Assembly (NCBI RefSeq): GCF_000372725.1
Contig: NW_005199770.1
Location: 2,414,582-2,478,581 of the forward strand
Reading direction: 5' to 3'
From: Emiliania huxleyi CCMP1516
Taxonomy: Eukaryota > Haptophyta > Isochrysidales > Noelaerhabdaceae
Length of the DNA: 64,000 nt
Shown here one piece after another: positions 19,848 through 29,767 of this stretch. The position numbers were made by a program, and so were the translations under genes. A model generated the notes under the pieces. It was not told the DNA's origin. It made no database searches and saw only the letters and a program-made list of their open reading frames with translations. Position 1 is the first letter of the stretch. Each line of letters begins with the position of its first letter.

Positions 19848-19905
19848 AAAAAGAAAGAAAGAAAACAGACAACCCAAGGGAGGGATGGGAGGACGTAACA
19901 TGAGA
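19848..19905 (-). repeat. CTTT-tailed dispersed repeat, copy
   Basis: On the plus strand it reads GAAAGAAAGAAAACAGACAA then CCCAAGGGAGGGATGGGAGG. Related copies are at 14584-14669, 22107-22200, 25791-25880, 34689-34765, 44645-44700, 56978-57058 and 63622-63690. Confidence 0.65.
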
Positions 19906-19944
19906 GGGCTCCTGCATCAATCTCTTTTTTTTGTTGGGATGGCG

Positions 19945-20010
19945 AAACACAGTCCGACCAACGACTGGGACACCAACGCGGTATGGGTGGACGCAGGACG
20001 GGCGATGACG
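19945..20010 (+). repeat. Dispersed repeat R1, copy 2
   Basis: GGGACACCAACGCGGTATGG then GTGGACGCAGGACGGGCGATGACG, a diverged R1 copy. Confidence 0.65.
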
Positions 20011-20196
20011 GTCACACAGGAGCGACACACAGAACCACAAGACAAGACACTCAGCCAACCTCCTCATCCACAGCTTCGGCCGGAAAAGAATTCTTAAAAT
20101 ACAAGCCTCTCTCACAGCACACTGGCACGACAAGGGTGCGGACTGGCGCGGACTGGCACACACACCGGCTCACAAACCGGAAAAGAAGTGAAAAAA

Positions 20197-20290
20197 AAAC
20201 GGCGGTCGCACGATTCACGCGACAGGCGAGGCGCGGGCGACACGAGCTTGCTCAGAAGCCGTCGCCCGCACCACAGGAGCAGTCACACCA
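20197..20290 (+). repeat. Dispersed repeat R2, copy 1
   Basis: Inverted relative to the copy at 25465-25566; both carry GCCGTCGCCCGC and GCGGTCGCAC(G/A)-type blocks. Confidence 0.7.
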
Positions 20291-20591
20291 CTCCCACACT
20301 CCGGCGCCCACTCACTCCCCACCCCGACATCCGTGTGAGTGAGTGAGTGAGTATTCTTGATACGAAACCACGACGACACACACCAGTCGACTCGTATCGG
20401 TTGCCTCCATGAACGGCGGAGCTCGTATTCTCGTGCCCACACCACACCTGGCTCCAACGTGGACACGCCCATAGCTGGGGACACTACTAGGTCATGCATG
20501 GCATCAGAAGTTTGCCTCATCAGCCCGGAAAAGAATCCAAGAAAAATCGCCTCTCTCAAGTGCTCTCGCACAGCACACAGGTTCTATAGGC

Positions 20592-20933
20592 TAGTTCCAT
20601 TTCACTCTGACACGCTAATCTTGAAAACGTCCAACGGAGCTCCGTGTTGCTCCCAGCGCCCTCCCCCGCGCTTCCTGCGGCCCTAGCCGATACTACTAGC
20701 ATGGGAGGTCATCTGGCTACCGCGAGAGCGACCCAACTCGTCGACATCGTCCGATGATGGTGCCTCAAAGTCAGCCTTCGGAGGCTATCGTGGGGTCGAG
20801 CTGGCAGTAGCCGTGACATGTGGTTCCACCACCCCTCGTAGGCTTTGCCTCTGACCGCCACCGTTCCCAGGCTGCCTAATGGGATGGAAAGGAAGGCTCG
20901 GCGAGCGTATAGAAGCGTGCTCGACCTCGTCGT
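20592..20933 (-). repeat. Dispersed repeat R3, copy 1 (about 342 bp)
   Basis: The reverse complement matches 43989-44333 over nearly its whole length, with scattered differences. It shares TGACATGTGGTTCCACCACC and CACCGTTCCCAGGCTGCCTA. No coding potential is evident. Confidence 0.9.
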
Positions 20934-21161
20934 GGCAACCTGTACGGCAGCGCTGGTAGGCGCGATGAGCGTCGTGCCACCTGACCCGAGACGGGTCGCA
21001 GGCGTCGTACCGAGCGCGTCGAGACCGTGTCCTGATGTGATCTGCACGGTTGAGTCACGTCGGCGTCAAAGGAGCGACGTGCGACCTGTCCGAGCTTGAT
21101 CTCCGATCTCAGCGACGTCGAGTCGTCTCCGGCGCGCAACAAATGTACCTCCCCAGGACGC

Positions 21162-21262
21162 GCAGAGGCAGCTGCGACCCCGCCGAGTGGACGGGCGCAC
21201 ACCGTAGTCCGCGCCACCTGCTGTGTGCGCCCGTCTACTCGGCGGGGTCAAAGCTGCCTCTG
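21162..21262. repeat. Inverted repeat with about 40-bp arms
   Basis: The left arm 21162-21201 and right arm 21224-21262 are complementary with few mismatches (CGACCCCGCCGAGTGGACGG against CCGTCTACTCGGCGGGGTC). The same arm occurs at 43950-43988, directly abutting repeat R3. Confidence 0.85.
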
Positions 21263-21306
21263 GAAGGCACCGAGAGGTACAATAGTGCGCAAATGGTCAA
21301 AATCAA

Positions 21307-22045
21307 GAGCGATTCTAAGATCAGGTCTACCACTGGGCGAAAATCGGCCGTCCCTCAGTGCTTCCAGCCTGCCCGCTTGAGTTTCCTCAATTGGCTTGAA
21401 TTTTGCTTAGTAGAAAAAAGAATAGCGCCGATCGCGGGCCGCCGGAGCGGGCATTTCGAAGTGGTCAGCGGGCATTTCGAAGTGGTGCGGCGGCAGGCTG
21501 CCACCGCTGCCCGGGCGCCCCGAGCGGCGGCGGAGGGCCGCCCAGGCCACCACCAGTGCCCCTCCCACCGGCGGCGCGGCGGCAGCGGCGCCGACCGCCC
21601 CTCCATCAGCGGTGGCGCGACGGCTGTCGTCGGGGCGCCGGCAGGTGCCGCGCGCAGAGGGTGCCACCGGACCGGCTGACGCGCGCCCGGCGGAACCTTC
21701 GTCGTCCATGGCGGGCCGAGCACCCCCGCGTCGCTTCTCGGCGCATTGGAGAGCAGAGGAAGCTGCTGGCGTCGCCGCTGGGATCGGCGGCGGCGCCAGC
21801 AGCGTTCTCGGATCTGAAGCCGACTTTGAGCGCCGATCGATCGATCTGAGGGCTGGCCGATGGGTGGCGCTGGGACATCGCCGCCGCCGCGGAGGCCGGC
21901 GGCGACCAGAGGAGCGGTTGGGGCGCGTGGCGCATATGTTACCTGCCAAGTGAGCATTCAAGTGTGCTTCGAGATTTATTCGAGATTTGAAACTTAGATT
22001 TTCGTTTCCAGCGGGGAGGTGGCAGACCTGATCTTAGAATCGCTC
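21307..22045. mobile_element. Non-autonomous TIR element, 739 bp
   Basis: GAGCGATTCTAAGATCAGGT at 21307 is matched by its exact reverse complement at 22024-22045 (22 of 22), with weaker similarity further in. The interior is GC-rich and has no transposase. I could not find a convincing target-site duplication. Confidence 0.65.
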
Positions 22046-22287
22046 TCAAGGGGTTTTGTAACGCGAGCTGTGCCACAGTGAAATGGAGAACTAGCCATAC
22101 AAGCCGGAAGATCCTGCTCGCGCAGCCTTACGACCACGAGGTGGGGACCCTGCCTGTCCTTCTCCCACCCCTTGTTTGGTGTGTCCGTTTTATTTATAGC
22201 ACACAGGTTCGACACAGGGTTCGCACGAGAGTATGACTATAGCTGTACTGTAAGTAGTAAGACACCGTGTGGCTGACTTCGCGAGAG

Positions 22288-23718
22288 TCACCGCACCGGT
22301 ACGGACTGCGACCACCCCTCTGCATCCCTTCTCGTAGGGCTGCTTGCGCGGTCGCGTGCACGAGCGAGATGCGTCTCTCCAGGCGCTCCTTGACGGACAC
22401 CCGAGCTCGGTACGACGGGCACGTCGGAGGGATGCCAAGCCGTCGCGTCGACTTCGACTGAGAAGACGGCTGGTGACTCAATCGGCAGCCGGGCCAGCTC
22501 GTCGAGGTACTCGTCGTCCTCCTCCTCGAGCTCGTCCTCGTCCATGTCCTCAGCGCACGCGCACGCCACGGGGTGCATCTCGTCGTGCCCTTCGCCCACG
22601 CGGTACTCGCCCATCGAGAGCGTGATGCTCGGCAGCTGCTCCGACTCGTGCCACGCCCCGGTCGCCGGGTCGTACGTGACGGGCGGCCCACTGCCCATGA
22701 CCACGACACTGCCCTCGTGCGCGGTGGCCGCGAGGTGGCCGTAGCCGAGTTGCCGCGGGTTCGGGTAGCCACAATGTGGCACGGGGATCGGCGGCGCGCG
22801 GCGCCACTCATCGTCACTGGGATCGTAGATCAGCATCGCGTCTTCGTTCCTTCCGTACCGAAGGCCGCCGATGACGTATAGCAGGCCGCCCACCGACACA
22901 GCGACCGCATCTGAGCGCCCTTTCCCCGGCATGTCCTTCTTCCTCTCCCACGCGCCATTGCCAGGCTGGAACCTCCACAGCTGCTTGTTGTCGTCGCCGC
23001 CGCCCGCCAGAAAGATGGCGCCGTCGAGCTCGCATGCAGCCTCGTCGCTGTGGTGGAGATCTGGCCCTGTCCCCGAAGGGGAGCGCTCGAGGCGCGTCCA
23101 CACCGCCATCGCGGGCTCGAAGACCAAGCAGTCGTGCCGGAAGAAGAGGTACAGCTTGTGGCAGCACGCCGCCACTGCGGGCCGGAAGTGCGACTCGGGA
23201 TCGATGAGGTCTGGAGGCACGCGAAAGTGCGACCAGCGGGAGCTGCCCACTTCTAAGCAACGGATGGGCGGGCCGAACGCCTCGTCGTCGGATCGGCTGT
23301 CATCTTCATCGTCATAGCCACCGATGAGGTAGCACCGCCCGTCCAGCAGCGCGCTTTGCGCGTGACAGCGCGCAAAGGGCAGCCTCGAAGTGACGCGCCA
23401 CTGGCCGCGGATGAGGGCGTGGCAGCTGAGCGACATGAGGGTGCGCTGCGGGTACTTTTGGCAATCGGGCCAGTCTGTCACCGTGCCGCCGATGGCGAGG
23501 AGGGTGAGTATACTGCTCCCGCAGAGGCGTCGCTCCTCTTGGAGCGCCGCGCGGGAGACGCCACGGAACCGGCGGCACCCGGCGCGCACCGCCGCCTCGT
23601 CGGAGCGCGGCACCCAGGCTAGGACACGGAGCAGACAGTCGTCGTCGAGCCGCGTGAACGCACATGGGCTGAGCAGCATGTTGGCCGCCTTGACACAGAT
23701 GCGCTCCCCTCTCAGCAT
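22288..23718 (-). CDS. F-box and kelch-repeat protein
   Basis: Single open frame. After the start chosen at 23718 (MLRGERICVKAANMLL) comes an F-box-like segment (FTRLDDDCLLRVLAWVPRSD, then VRAGCRRFRGVSR). At least five kelch repeats follow, with the diagnostic GG and W residues: CYLIGGYDDEDD, IFLAGGGDDNKQLWRF, GAWERKKDMPG, LLYVIGGLRYGRNEDAMLIYDP and DDEWRRAPPIPVP. The acidic stretch near the C-terminus (EDMDEDELEEEDDEYLDE) is unusual. F-box/kelch proteins are SCF ubiquitin-ligase substrate receptors. The frame stays open upstream to 23952, but that part reads like non-coding sequence. The last 50 residues are basic and low-complexity, so an unseen intron may alter the end. Confidence 0.8.
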   Translation of the reverse strand: MLRGERICVKAANMLLSPCAFTRLDDDCLLRVLAWVPRSDEAAVRAGCRRFRGVSRAALQEERRLCGSSILTLLAIGGTVTDWPDCQKYPQRTLMSLSCHALIRGQWRVTSRLPFARCHAQSALLDGRCYLIGGYDDEDDSRSDDEAFGPPIRCLEVGSSRWSHFRVPPDLIDPESHFRPAVAACCHKLYLFFRHDCLVFEPAMAVWTRLERSPSGTGPDLHHSDEAACELDGAIFLAGGGDDNKQLWRFQPGNGAWERKKDMPGKGRSDAVAVSVGGLLYVIGGLRYGRNEDAMLIYDPSDDEWRRAPPIPVPHCGYPNPRQLGYGHLAATAHEGSVVVMGSGPPVTYDPATGAWHESEQLPSITLSMGEYRVGEGHDEMHPVACACAEDMDEDELEEEDDEYLDELARLPIESPAVFSVEVDATAWHPSDVPVVPSSGVRQGAPGETHLARARDRASSPTRRDAEGWSQSVPVR

Positions 23719-23952
23719 TGAGACCGCCCAGCGCTCTTTCGACTGTATCCAAGACAGGACCGTCGCTTCAGCGCAATTGAGATCCGGCCGAGTGCGCAGC
23801 CCGTGAAGACGCACGCGATGGCCTGCAAGCACGGGGCCACTGTGGCAACCGACGGCGAGGAGCGCGGCGAGCTGGACGGCAGGGTCAGTCGCGTCAGTCG
23901 CGTCGGACACAGTGCGGGACGCGGAGCTGCGCGCGCGCATGAGCCCCCACAA

Positions 23953-24360
23953 CCCTTACACACGGGCGCTTTTCCGAGGCCATAATGGCGCGAAAGGCCA
24001 GTGCAGCGGGTTCGGTCCTAAGCATGTGCGGTACCATCGCGGCCGCGAGAGGACGGACAGCGAGAGTCGGTGGCGGCGAGGCATGATGACCGGGTGAGTC
24101 TCACGCAAAAGGTGGCCAGCGTGGTCATATGAACACACGGGAACGGGAGAACGGTGTCGTGTGAGGTGTCGTAACATGAGAGATCTCCGCTGCCACCGCG
24201 AGGCGGCGAGTTCCACACAAAGGCAAAATGTATGTATGTAGGAAGGTGAAGAACAGTCAGGCCTGGACTGGACACCAACGCGGTATGGGTGGTTTGTAAA
24301 ATGAACTCGTGGACGCTGGACAGATGATGACGATAAAAACGCGCCCGCCGCTTTTCGGCG
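23953..24360. other. Intergenic, carries dispersed repeat R1 (24229-24335)
   Basis: Contains an R1 copy (GGACTGGACACCAACGCGG) interrupted by an insertion before TGGACGCTGGACAGATGATG. A GGTGTCGTAACATGAG block is shared with 19830-19850. No gene seen. Confidence 0.6.
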
Positions 24361-25402
24361 ATGGTGCGTGCCCCCCAAGTCCGCGTAGCGGTGACACGCA
24401 GCGGACCGGCCCGCACCGCGGCCACCGACAGGGACATCGAGGCGGGACAGCGGGGAGCGACAAAGGCCCCACGCCTCCTCCTCGCCGCAGTCCTCCTCAG
24501 CGTCAGCCTCGCCCTCGGGCTAGGGCTGGGGCTCGGCCTCCGCGGCTCGCCGTCGTCGGCCTCGCCCTCGCCGCAGGTCATGGAGGTCACCGACGAGACA
24601 GCGCTGCTGCCGACGGGTTCGCCCACCGCCAGCCCCACAGCGTCGCCGACGGCTTCGCCTACTGTCAGCCCCACGGCGACGGCTTCAGCCAGCCCCACAG
24701 CGTCGCCGACGGGTTCACCCACCGCCAGCCCCACAGCGTCGCCGACGGGTTCACCCACCGCCAGCCCCACAGCGTCGCCGACGGGTTCACCCACCGTGCC
24801 GGGCGGGCTCGGAGGAGCTCGAGGAGACGGCGGACACGAACAACGAGATCCTCTGTTACCTCCAAAACTTCTCGTCCCCCCAAGAGATGAGGGGCAACCT
24901 CACTGCACTGGTAAGCGAAGCAAGCCAGGAGTGCAACCCGAGCCGGCGTCGCCGCCTCGGCGCGAGTCCCGTGCCGCACCGCACGTTTGTGCACACCATT
25001 CCGGGCGAGTTGCTCTACAACCCGACCCAGTTTGTCTACATGGGCGCCGCACCCAACGGCGTCGAGGCGCTCAGCCACGTTGGCGTGGAGGCCGTGGAGG
25101 ACCTCATCATCCAACGCCTCTCGCTCGAGCAGGTGCTGCTCACCTGCCACGCCTCGGCCTGGCAGCGCCCGTCCGAGCCAAGTCCGGCTGCGTGGCGCGG
25201 CTACTGCCACAGTCCGCCCACGTCGGCGACGGTCTGGGCGACCCGCACCGCAACCACGGACGGGCGCGTCATCCCGCTGCTGTGGGCCTGCCACCAAAAG
25301 GAGCACGCGTTGGGCGCGTCGCGCGCCTTTGAGTGCCACGTGCTCGAGAAGTCGCTCGTGGCGCTCTCCCCGGACAAAGAGTTCCTGCTCCGCGCGGACT
25401 GA
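24361..25402 (+). CDS. PT-repeat membrane protein, type II, with a frame change near 24810
   Basis: The first frame (from 24361) encodes a basic cytoplasmic tail, a TM anchor (LLLAAVLLSVSLALGLGLGL) and a stalk of SPTASPTASPTG repeats (24620-24800, 36-bp unit). The lumenal or extracellular domain continues in the +1 frame from about 24812 (EELEETADTNNEILCYLQNF) to the stop at 25402. It includes an RRRRLGASP site and a Cys/Trp-rich region (TCHASAWQRP, WACHQKEHALGAS). No intron of sensible length joins the frames. A one-base indel next to the tandem repeat, either real or an assembly error, is the simplest explanation. I do not recognise the globular domain. Confidence 0.6.
24620..24800 (+). repeat. 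Coding 36-bp minisatellite (PT-rich stalk)
   Basis: Four to five copies of a unit containing TCGCCGACGGGTTCACCCAC, each encoding SPTGSPTASPTA-type repeats. Confidence 0.9.
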
Positions 25403-25932
25403 GCCTTGGTCACGAGGCTACTTCGACATGACACAACGCTCAACGGCACTCTCTCCGGAGTCGGGGAGTTGTGTGACTGCTCCTGTGGTGGGGGCGACGG
25501 CTTCTGAGGAAGCCGTCGCCCGCGCCTTGCCTGTCGCGTGAATCGTGCTGTGCGACCGCCTTTTGTTGTGAAACTCTCTCCGTACTTCCCACGTGCACCG
25601 TAGAGGTGGGCGCGCGTGTTATTGTCCGTGCCAGTGCGCGGCCGAGCGATTATGAATTTCTTTTTATATCTTAGGCGCCTTTCTTTTCGGTGTTAGTGCC
25701 AGTGCGCCAGTCCCGTGCCTAGCGTCGTGCGAGCGGCGGTGGCCATTCTTTTCTTCGTGTGCCGGTGTGTGTGCCAGTAAAGAAAGAAAGAAAGAAAGCA
25801 GACAGCGCCAGACGAGGGATGGGGGAGGATGAAAGAAAGAAAGAAAACACACAACCCAAGGGAGGGATGGGGGAGGATGCCAGTCCGCGCCAGCTCGGCG
25901 CAATTCTTTTCTTCGTCATCGGTGTACATGCC
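25403..25932. other. Intergenic, repeat-derived
   Basis: Carries repeat R2 copy 2 (25465-25566, inverted relative to 20197-20290). It also has two tandem CTTT-type repeat copies (25791-25820 and 25830-25880) and two ATTCTTTTCTTCGT motifs (25744 and 25903). Confidence 0.7.
25902..25911 (+). promoter_or_regulatory. AATTCTTTTC motif 21 bp before the FGE-family start
   Basis: The motif ends at 25911 and the chosen ATG is at 25933. A second ATTCTTTTCTTCGT lies at 25744. Confidence 0.45.
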
Positions 25933-28002
25933 ATGACGGCGCTCACGCCGCCCCCTTCGTCGCGCGCCTTGCGCGTCCTCCTCGCCGTCGCCATTCCTGC
26001 CGCCGCCGCCCGCGAGGAGGCGCCGCCCGGCATGGTGCACATTACCGGCGCGCAGTTCGTCATGGGAGCCGAGCCGGACGCGCAGAAGCTGCGGGACGAC
26101 CTCGAGCAGCAGGGAGTGGAGGTGCAGGAGTTTTGGCTGGACGCGACGGCGGTGACGAACGAGGCATTCCGCGGCTTCCGCAAGGCGACGGGCTACAAGA
26201 CCGAGGCCGAGAAGTTCGGCTGGTCCTTTGTCCTCGAGATGCAGGCGACCGACGAAGCCAAGGCGCGGACAAACGCCACCGTCAAGGAGGCGCCGCACTG
26301 GCTGGCCGTGCCGGGCGCGTGGTGGCGGTACCCGCAGGGGCCAGGCTCGGGGATCGCCGACCGCCTCGACTACCCGGTGGTCCACATCTCTTTCAACGAC
26401 GCCAAGGAGTACTGCAAGTGGGCGGGCAAGCGGCTGCCGACAGAGACCGAGTGGGAGTTCGCGGTCTCTAGATGCTGGACACCTCCCCACACCTCCCCAC
26501 ATCTCCCCACACCTCCCCATACCTCCCCGTCGCTCCATATCTCGAGGCCTAGGAGGCTGGATACGCATCCGCATCTTGCCACGAGCAGTTGAGGGCACGC
26601 ACATATACGCGGTCCACAAGTTTCGAGACCTCGGGAGCGGGCAGTTATTCACACCTGGGCAGGTAGGGGATCGGGCAAGGCAGTTGTGCGGCAGTGCACA
26701 TATTCGGCCGCATCCCGCTGGATTGTGCTCACTGCATTCGTCGCCCGCGTGCGTTCACGTGATTGCCTCCGTATACGCGGCGCGGTACCGCCTCCCCACC
26801 CTGACGCGTGTGTGCCCATGGCGCAGGTCGGCGGCGCGTCGTCCGTACGCGAGCCTCACCTCCTCGCAGAAGGCTTACCCTTGGGGCGAGATTAGCCGAG
26901 AGTCGCCGAGAGTCGCCGGGAGTAGCGCCTTTGCCCGTGGGGCTCAAACGGAGTACTTGTGACTGACTCAACCACGGTGAATGCATCCTTCATTACTTCC
27001 GGCGAATGTCTTCTTTCATTCAGGCGACGAGCGGCCCTCCAACGATTCCGAGTGGAGGCTCAACCTGTGGCAGGTATCTCCCCAGATCTCCCCAGATCTC
27101 CCCAGATCTCCCCAGATCTCCCCAGATCTCCCCAGATCTCCCCAGATCTCCCCAGATCTCCCCAGATCTCCCCAGATCTCCCCAGATCTCCCCCTATCTC
27201 GGAACGTGTAGTGGCCGCAAGTTGCTCACCCACGTGCATTGGGCCTTGCACATTGAACATGTCGTGCCGGCTTCTGCCCGTGTGTCCGGGGGTGGAGATG
27301 CGAGGGACTAGCCTGGCCCTTGCCCCACAACTTTGTGTGTGGAGAAGCTTACCTGAACCTCACCTCAACCTGTGGCAGGGGGCATTCCCGCACTCGGACG
27401 CCGCTCTCGACGGGTACGCGGGCCTAGCCCCTGCGAGGGCGTACCAGCCGTCCAAGGTCGGGCTGTACAACATGCTTGGCAATGTGTGGGAGTGGACAGG
27501 GACGTGGTACGCAAAGTCGTCCGGGCAGCGCGTGCTGCGCGGCGGCTCGTACGTGGACTCGCCCGACGGGTCGCACAACCACATGGTGACGTGCGCCACG
27601 CGGATGGGCAACACCGAGGACTCGAGCGGCGACAACATGGGCTTCCGATGCGCAAAGGCGGTGGAGGGTGCGCCAAAGCTGTCCCCGCGCGGCTACCAGT
27701 ACTCGCAGGTCAAGAAGAAGCGGCCGCCGCCCGGTGTGGGCGACCCACTCAAGGACGGCGGCAAGGCGGCGCAGGAGCTCGTGCAGGCGATCGCCGCCAA
27801 GGAGGGCGCCGAGGGGCTGCAAAAGTACATGGACAGGATGGGGATGGGGGCCGACGTGATGATGGCGGGCGACGCGCAGAAGAAGACCGAGGAGCGGAAG
27901 CGGCGGATGATGGAGCAGGCGGAGGCGGCGGCAAAGGCGGCGGCCGACGCGCACAGCTTTGACGACCTCCGCGACGAGGACATAGACAAGACGGAGCTGT
28001 GA
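25933..28002 (+). CDS. Formylglycine-generating-enzyme (sulfatase-modifying factor) family protein
   Basis: It begins with a signal peptide ([15 protein letters not shown]) and ends KTEL, a plausible ER-retrieval signal; the family is ER-resident. Family motifs: [88 protein letters not shown] and GFRCAK. Exons: 25933-26463, a possible 26827-26844, 26870-26885, 27024-27073, 27379-28002. One donor is GC (TGGG|GCGAGA). Where active FGE has its two catalytic cysteines, just after GGSYxCxRSYCxR, this protein has [18 protein letters not shown]. It is therefore likely SUMF2-like, or not oxidase-active. About 110 residues rich in Lys/Ala/Glu follow the domain. The exon near 26827 is uncertain. Confidence 0.8.
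26470..26535. repeat. C-rich minisatellite in FGE-family intron 1
   Basis: Repeats of ACCTCCCCAC and CATCTCCCCA, related to those in the RPRD-like gene. Confidence 0.8.
27074..27378 (+). other. Intron bounded by a perfect 15-bp direct repeat
   Basis: The exon ends CTCAACCTGTGGCAG (27059-27073) and the intron ends with the identical 15 bases (27364-27378). The intron begins GTATCTCCCCAGATCTC and contains 12 copies of CCCAGATCTC (27078-27195). Confidence 0.85.
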
Positions 28003-28380
28003 GGGGGGGCGAGCGAGGGGGCGTGTGGGGGGATGAGGCTTGACGCTTGTTTGTGTGTCAGCTATAACCTATATAAGCTCGATCTCTCGAGGCGCGTGTG
28101 TTGGGCCGTCGCGCGTCGGATTACTCTATCTAGACGAACCGTTAGAACCTCCGTCTTCGACGGCAGTCTCTCGCCAAAATTCTGCGCGGCCACACAGGGA
28201 TTTCTAAGGAGAAAAGCCAACCCACGCAGCCGTCCGGCGTTGGAGCACTTGGTGCAGTCATTAATAAAATAACCTCACTCCCATACCTAAAACAAAACTC
28301 CCAGGGCCGGGGAGCAACAGCAAAAAGCGCGCGTGGTCGAGAGCACCATAGCGGCGGGCGCTCTGTGTGTAGGCATAGAA
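28003..28380. other. Intergenic; candidate TATA at 28071
   Basis: CTATATAAGC at about 28069 lies 310 bp upstream of the HET-like/LRR gene start. No coding pattern. Confidence 0.35.
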
Positions 28381-29688
28381 ATGTCGAACTCCGCGCAGGC
28401 GCAAAACGCGGAGGCGGAAGCAGCCTCGACTTACGTCGAGCCGGAGAGCCTATTCGCCCAGTGCACCGCTGCGATTGGCACGCGCGCCAATGTGCGCCTC
28501 CTCCGGTGGGACTTCCTGGACGATCGCGCTCGCCGCCTCGCGCTGGCGACGACAGACGCAGAGCGTGCGGCGCTCGCGCTGCCGAGGCGGCAGGATCTCG
28601 AGCGGGACCATCCTGCGGCGTTCTATTCGCTGGATGAGCTGCAGGCGCTGCCACGAGGCAACAAGGCCTTTGCTGGTGGGCCGCTGCCGCTCGTAGCCGT
28701 CTCGTACTGCTGGCGCTCTGCTGCGCATCCCGACCCGTTTGGGCAGGCGCTCGTGCGGTTCGCCGCCGCCGTACGGCACGCGCAGCGTCACCGTGCGCAG
28801 CGGCACAACGCTCTTCTTCCCAAGGCCGTGGCCGTCTTCTTCGACTGGTGCTCGCTCGACCAAAAAGATGCGCAAGGCAACCGGACGGACCAGGAGCGCG
28901 CATCCTTCCAAGGCGCGCTTGCGTCCATGCAGCTATGGTATGCCCATCAGCTCACCACCGTCTTCATGATGACCGACCCCGCGACCGACCCCGCGTCCGA
29001 CACGCTCGTTGACTCGCTGTCGTATGGCGCTCGCGGGTGGCCCACGTTTGAGTCTCGTTGCGCGATGCTCGGCAAGCGCACCTCGCAGCACGCGTGGCCG
29101 CTGCTGGTCGATGTGGCCGCCCTCGGATGTGACGCCGGCCGCACCGAAGCCGGTCAGGCGCCGCGCTACCCGCCGCTGCGGCCCGACGAGTTCCACGCGC
29201 TGCTCGCGACGAAGCGCTTCACGAATGGTGCAGACGCGGAGCTGGTGGCGAACCTGTACACGGCGACGGCGCGCGAGGTGATTGGCGGCGCGAGCATGCT
29301 TAAGTTCGGCGGCTTACAGTGGGGCGACGCTGAGCTGGTCGAGCTTTGCGCGTGGCTGCCCCACTGCCAGAAATTGCGCACGCTCAGCCTCGTTGGCAAC
29401 CGCATCGGCGACGGCGGCATCAGGGCGCTCGCCGCGGTGGCGGCCAGCGGCGGGCTGCAGCAGATGCGTGATCTCAACATTGGTAGCAACGTCATCAGCG
29501 ACCGCGGTGGCCGTGCGCTGCTCAAGGCCATCGAAGCGGGCCACTTCCCGGCGATGACCAAGCTGGAGACCCATGGCAACCGCGACCTCTCGGAGCTCAT
29601 GCGGACCAGGCTGCGCGAGGCGTTGCGCGCACTCGATCGTGAGAGGGCGGCGAGGGCGAGAGTGCGCACTTCGTCGGGAATTAACTAG
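28381..29688 (+). CDS. HET-like domain plus leucine-rich-repeat protein
   Basis: Single-exon protein of about 435 residues. Residues about 60-230 include LPLVAVSYCWRSAAHPDPFG and AVFFDWCSLDQKD. This pattern (VSYxW with a following D-W-CSLDQ) resembles heterokaryon-incompatibility (HET) or TIR-like domains of fungi and algae. Residues about 305-410 carry RNI-type LRRs (LRTLSLVGNRIGDGGIRALA, MRDLNIGSNVISDRGGRALL). The end is basic and helical. The ATG at 28381 gives MSNSAQAQNAEAEA. Function is inferred as a sensing or protein-interaction protein. The HET assignment rests on short motifs and should be treated as tentative. Confidence 0.65.
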   Translation: MSNSAQAQNAEAEAASTYVEPESLFAQCTAAIGTRANVRLLRWDFLDDRARRLALATTDAERAALALPRRQDLERDHPAAFYSLDELQALPRGNKAFAGGPLPLVAVSYCWRSAAHPDPFGQALVRFAAAVRHAQRHRAQRHNALLPKAVAVFFDWCSLDQKDAQGNRTDQERASFQGALASMQLWYAHQLTTVFMMTDPATDPASDTLVDSLSYGARGWPTFESRCAMLGKRTSQHAWPLLVDVAALGCDAGRTEAGQAPRYPPLRPDEFHALLATKRFTNGADAELVANLYTATAREVIGGASMLKFGGLQWGDAELVELCAWLPHCQKLRTLSLVGNRIGDGGIRALAAVAASGGLQQMRDLNIGSNVISDRGGRALLKAIEAGHFPAMTKLETHGNRDLSELMRTRLREALRALDRERAARARVRTSSGIN

Positions 29689-29751
29689 CTCAAGATCTCT
29701 CTAGTCCTGACGCTCAGGCGGCCCACTGCTTTCTTGGGTGTGCGCAATTTG

Positions 29752-29761
29752 AATTCTTTTT
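29752..29761 (+). promoter_or_regulatory. AATTCTTTTT motif 6 bp before the RCC1-protein ATG
   Basis: AATTCTTTTTCTCGCG leads directly into the ATG at 29768, the closest spacing in the window. Confidence 0.45.
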
Positions 29762-29767
29762 CTCGCG

